Source: Bacteroides oleiciplenus YIT 12058 | Lineage (GTDB): Bacteria; Bacteroidota; Bacteroidia; Bacteroidales; Bacteroidaceae | DNA length: 64,000 bases | Direction of reading: 5' to 3' | Assembly: GCF_000315485.1 (NCBI RefSeq) | Contig: NZ_JH992944.1 | Coordinates: 149,781 to 213,780, forward strand | Part shown: positions 62,922-64,000 of the stretch, piece after piece | Position numbering within the stretch: the stretch's first letter is position 1 | Layout: each line of letters begins with the position of its first letter | Position numbers and translations under genes: made by a program | The notes under the pieces: generated by a model | What the model saw: only the letters and a program-made list of their open reading frames with translations | What the model was told of the DNA's origin: nothing | The model's database searches: none

Positions 62922-64000
62922 TTATTTTTGATTTACAATTTCCCTTACTTGTTGCAGACGCTCCCACTCCAAGCTTGCCATGATAAACGGACCTACTGCT
63001 TTGGGGTCGTTACTGCGGATTGTTTCATTAATATAATAGGTGTAGTCACCCATACGGTAGTCCTTACCACCCAAACCGGCAACAGCACAAGCTTTAGTAA
63101 TGGTCACAACACCGTCTTTATCCACTTCGATGAAATTATCGAGAATACCTTTATAGCCTTTCAGAGCCACTTCCAGATAAGATTTATCAATATAGCCTTT
63201 ACGCACAGCCTTGAACAAGGCATATACGAACATGGTAGAACAGGAAGACTCCAGATAGTTGCCCTTTTCACCACTCTTATCCAGCACCTGATACCATAAA
63301 CCTGTCTTCGGATCTTGTATACGCTTCAATTGGGTAGCTATATTATTAAGGATAACCAACATGGAATCACGTCCAGCCTCATGCTTCGGAATAAAATCCA
63401 ACGCATCTACAAATGCCATAGCATACCAGCCCATAGCACGTCCCCAACTGTGTTGCGATTGTCCCGTCACAGAATCTGCCCAACGCTCCTTGCGACTTAC
63501 ATCGCAAGCATGGCGATAAAGTCCGTTTTTCGGGTCGTATGTATGGCGCGCCACGGTAATGAACTGATTTACAACGTCCGGATAATCCTGCACGCGATCA
63601 TTGCGGAAAGCATATTCAGCATAGAACGTTGACCCCATATAGATGCCATCCAGCCACATCTGGTTCGGATAAATCTTTTTGTGCCAAAAACCACCATCTT
63701 CATTACGCGGATGCGTATCGAGTTGGCTACGTAGCAAGTCAATAGCTTTCTTGTATTTCTCATCCTTCGTCTGTTCATAGATACGGAACAGAAACTTTCC
63801 CGAATTCAAGCGGTCAATGTTATATTCATGCAATTTATAAGTTTCAATGCTTCCATCCTTGTGTATCATTGTGTCTGCATAAGCCAAGGCATAGTCGAAC
63901 ATTTTCTTGTCCCCATACGTATCATATACATCCAGCATGGCTTGTAATTCCAGTCCGTGACAATAATCCCATTTCAGTTTCGGTTGGAAATCCAACTGCC
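62922..64000 (-). CDS. GH105 unsaturated rhamnogalacturonyl/galacturonyl hydrolase, N-terminus outside the window
   Basis: About 359 residues are present; the frame continues past 64000, so the start lies outside. The (alpha/alpha)6 barrel has MWLDGIYMGSTFYAE (catalytic Asp region), GQSQHSWGRAMGWYAMA and ESSCSTMFVYAL, all typical of YteR/GH105. It removes the terminal 4,5-unsaturated uronic acid left by lyases on pectin oligomers. The gene is 4 bases upstream of CE8. The lyase that would make its substrate is not in this window. Confidence 0.9.
   Translation of the reverse strand, partial: QLDFQPKLKWDYCHGLELQAMLDVYDTYGDKKMFDYALAYADTMIHKDGSIETYKLHEYNIDRLNSGKFLFRIYEQTKDEKYKKAIDLLRSQLDTHPRNEDGGFWHKKIYPNQMWLDGIYMGSTFYAEYAFRNDRVQDYPDVVNQFITVARHTYDPKNGLYRHACDVSRKERWADSVTGQSQHSWGRAMGWYAMAFVDALDFIPKHEAGRDSMLVILNNIATQLKRIQDPKTGLWYQVLDKSGEKGNYLESSCSTMFVYALFKAVRKGYIDKSYLEVALKGYKGILDNFIEVDKDGVVTITKACAVAGLGGKDYRMGDYTYYINETIRSNDPKAVGPFIMASLEWERLQQVREIVNQK

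Noticed and set aside
1..64000. tRNA, rRNA, IS element or prophage genes
   Set aside because: Gaps were read on both strands; no cloverleaf-like sequence, transposase, integrase or phage gene was found.

Overview
The window is chromosomal DNA of a gut Bacteroides (Bacteroidales). The evidence is two SusC/SusD pairs, two hybrid two-component regulators, many Sec-signal and lipobox secreted enzymes, and repeated promoter sequences of the Bacteroidetes form TTTG-N19/20-TAnnTTTG instead of -35/-10 boxes. No tRNA, rRNA, CRISPR array, transposase or phage gene was found. I cannot name the species.

The left half (about 0.5-25.7 kb) is mostly housekeeping and host-glycan metabolism. A minus-strand operon holds a MenA-like prenyltransferase, a CPBP protease, a MalY-type PLP enzyme and a TPR/LuxR-like membrane lipoprotein. 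It is followed by a Cof-type HAD phosphatase with a TTG-started helicase-TPR protein, a Sua5/YrdC protein and an AI-2E exporter. Next come a GH33 sialidase, an unrecognised helical protein, NagB, a flavodiiron protein and a YhcC-like radical SAM protein. A ROK kinase-MFS-SIS sugar cluster, an orphan HigA, DPP4-LipA, a membrane protein with a Nudix-like tail, an RsmI-like methylase and FabI complete this half.

The right half (26-64 kb) is a pectin utilisation locus that runs off the right edge. Secreted depolymerases and debranching enzymes come first (GH28, DUF4861, GH43, GH95). A SusC/SusD/surface-lipoprotein operon follows, then two paralogous HTCS regulators, each near a paralogous alpha/beta-hydrolase esterase. 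A second SusC/SusD/esterase operon and a block of pectin deacetylating and demethylating enzymes come next (CE7-like, a CE12-CE8 fusion, CE8), with GH105 and a KdgF cupin. Together they import pectin fragments, strip acetyl and methyl esters, cut galacturonan, and release and linearise unsaturated uronate. The polysaccharide lyase that would feed GH105 and KdgF is not in the window.

The least ordinary content is intergenic. Four arrays have an exact 22-bp period (93-400, 31210-31426, 52185-52296, 61863-61940). Three of them carry dyad-symmetric units, and two use the same 4-N6-4 geometry with unrelated sequence. The first two are inverted copies 31 kb apart that keep unit-specific variants. 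A separate family of 7-bp tandem repeats (TAATCAC type) sits in six intergenic gaps, three times as inverted arm pairs, and an 11-bp array lies at 15924-15978. I do not recognise these as a described system.
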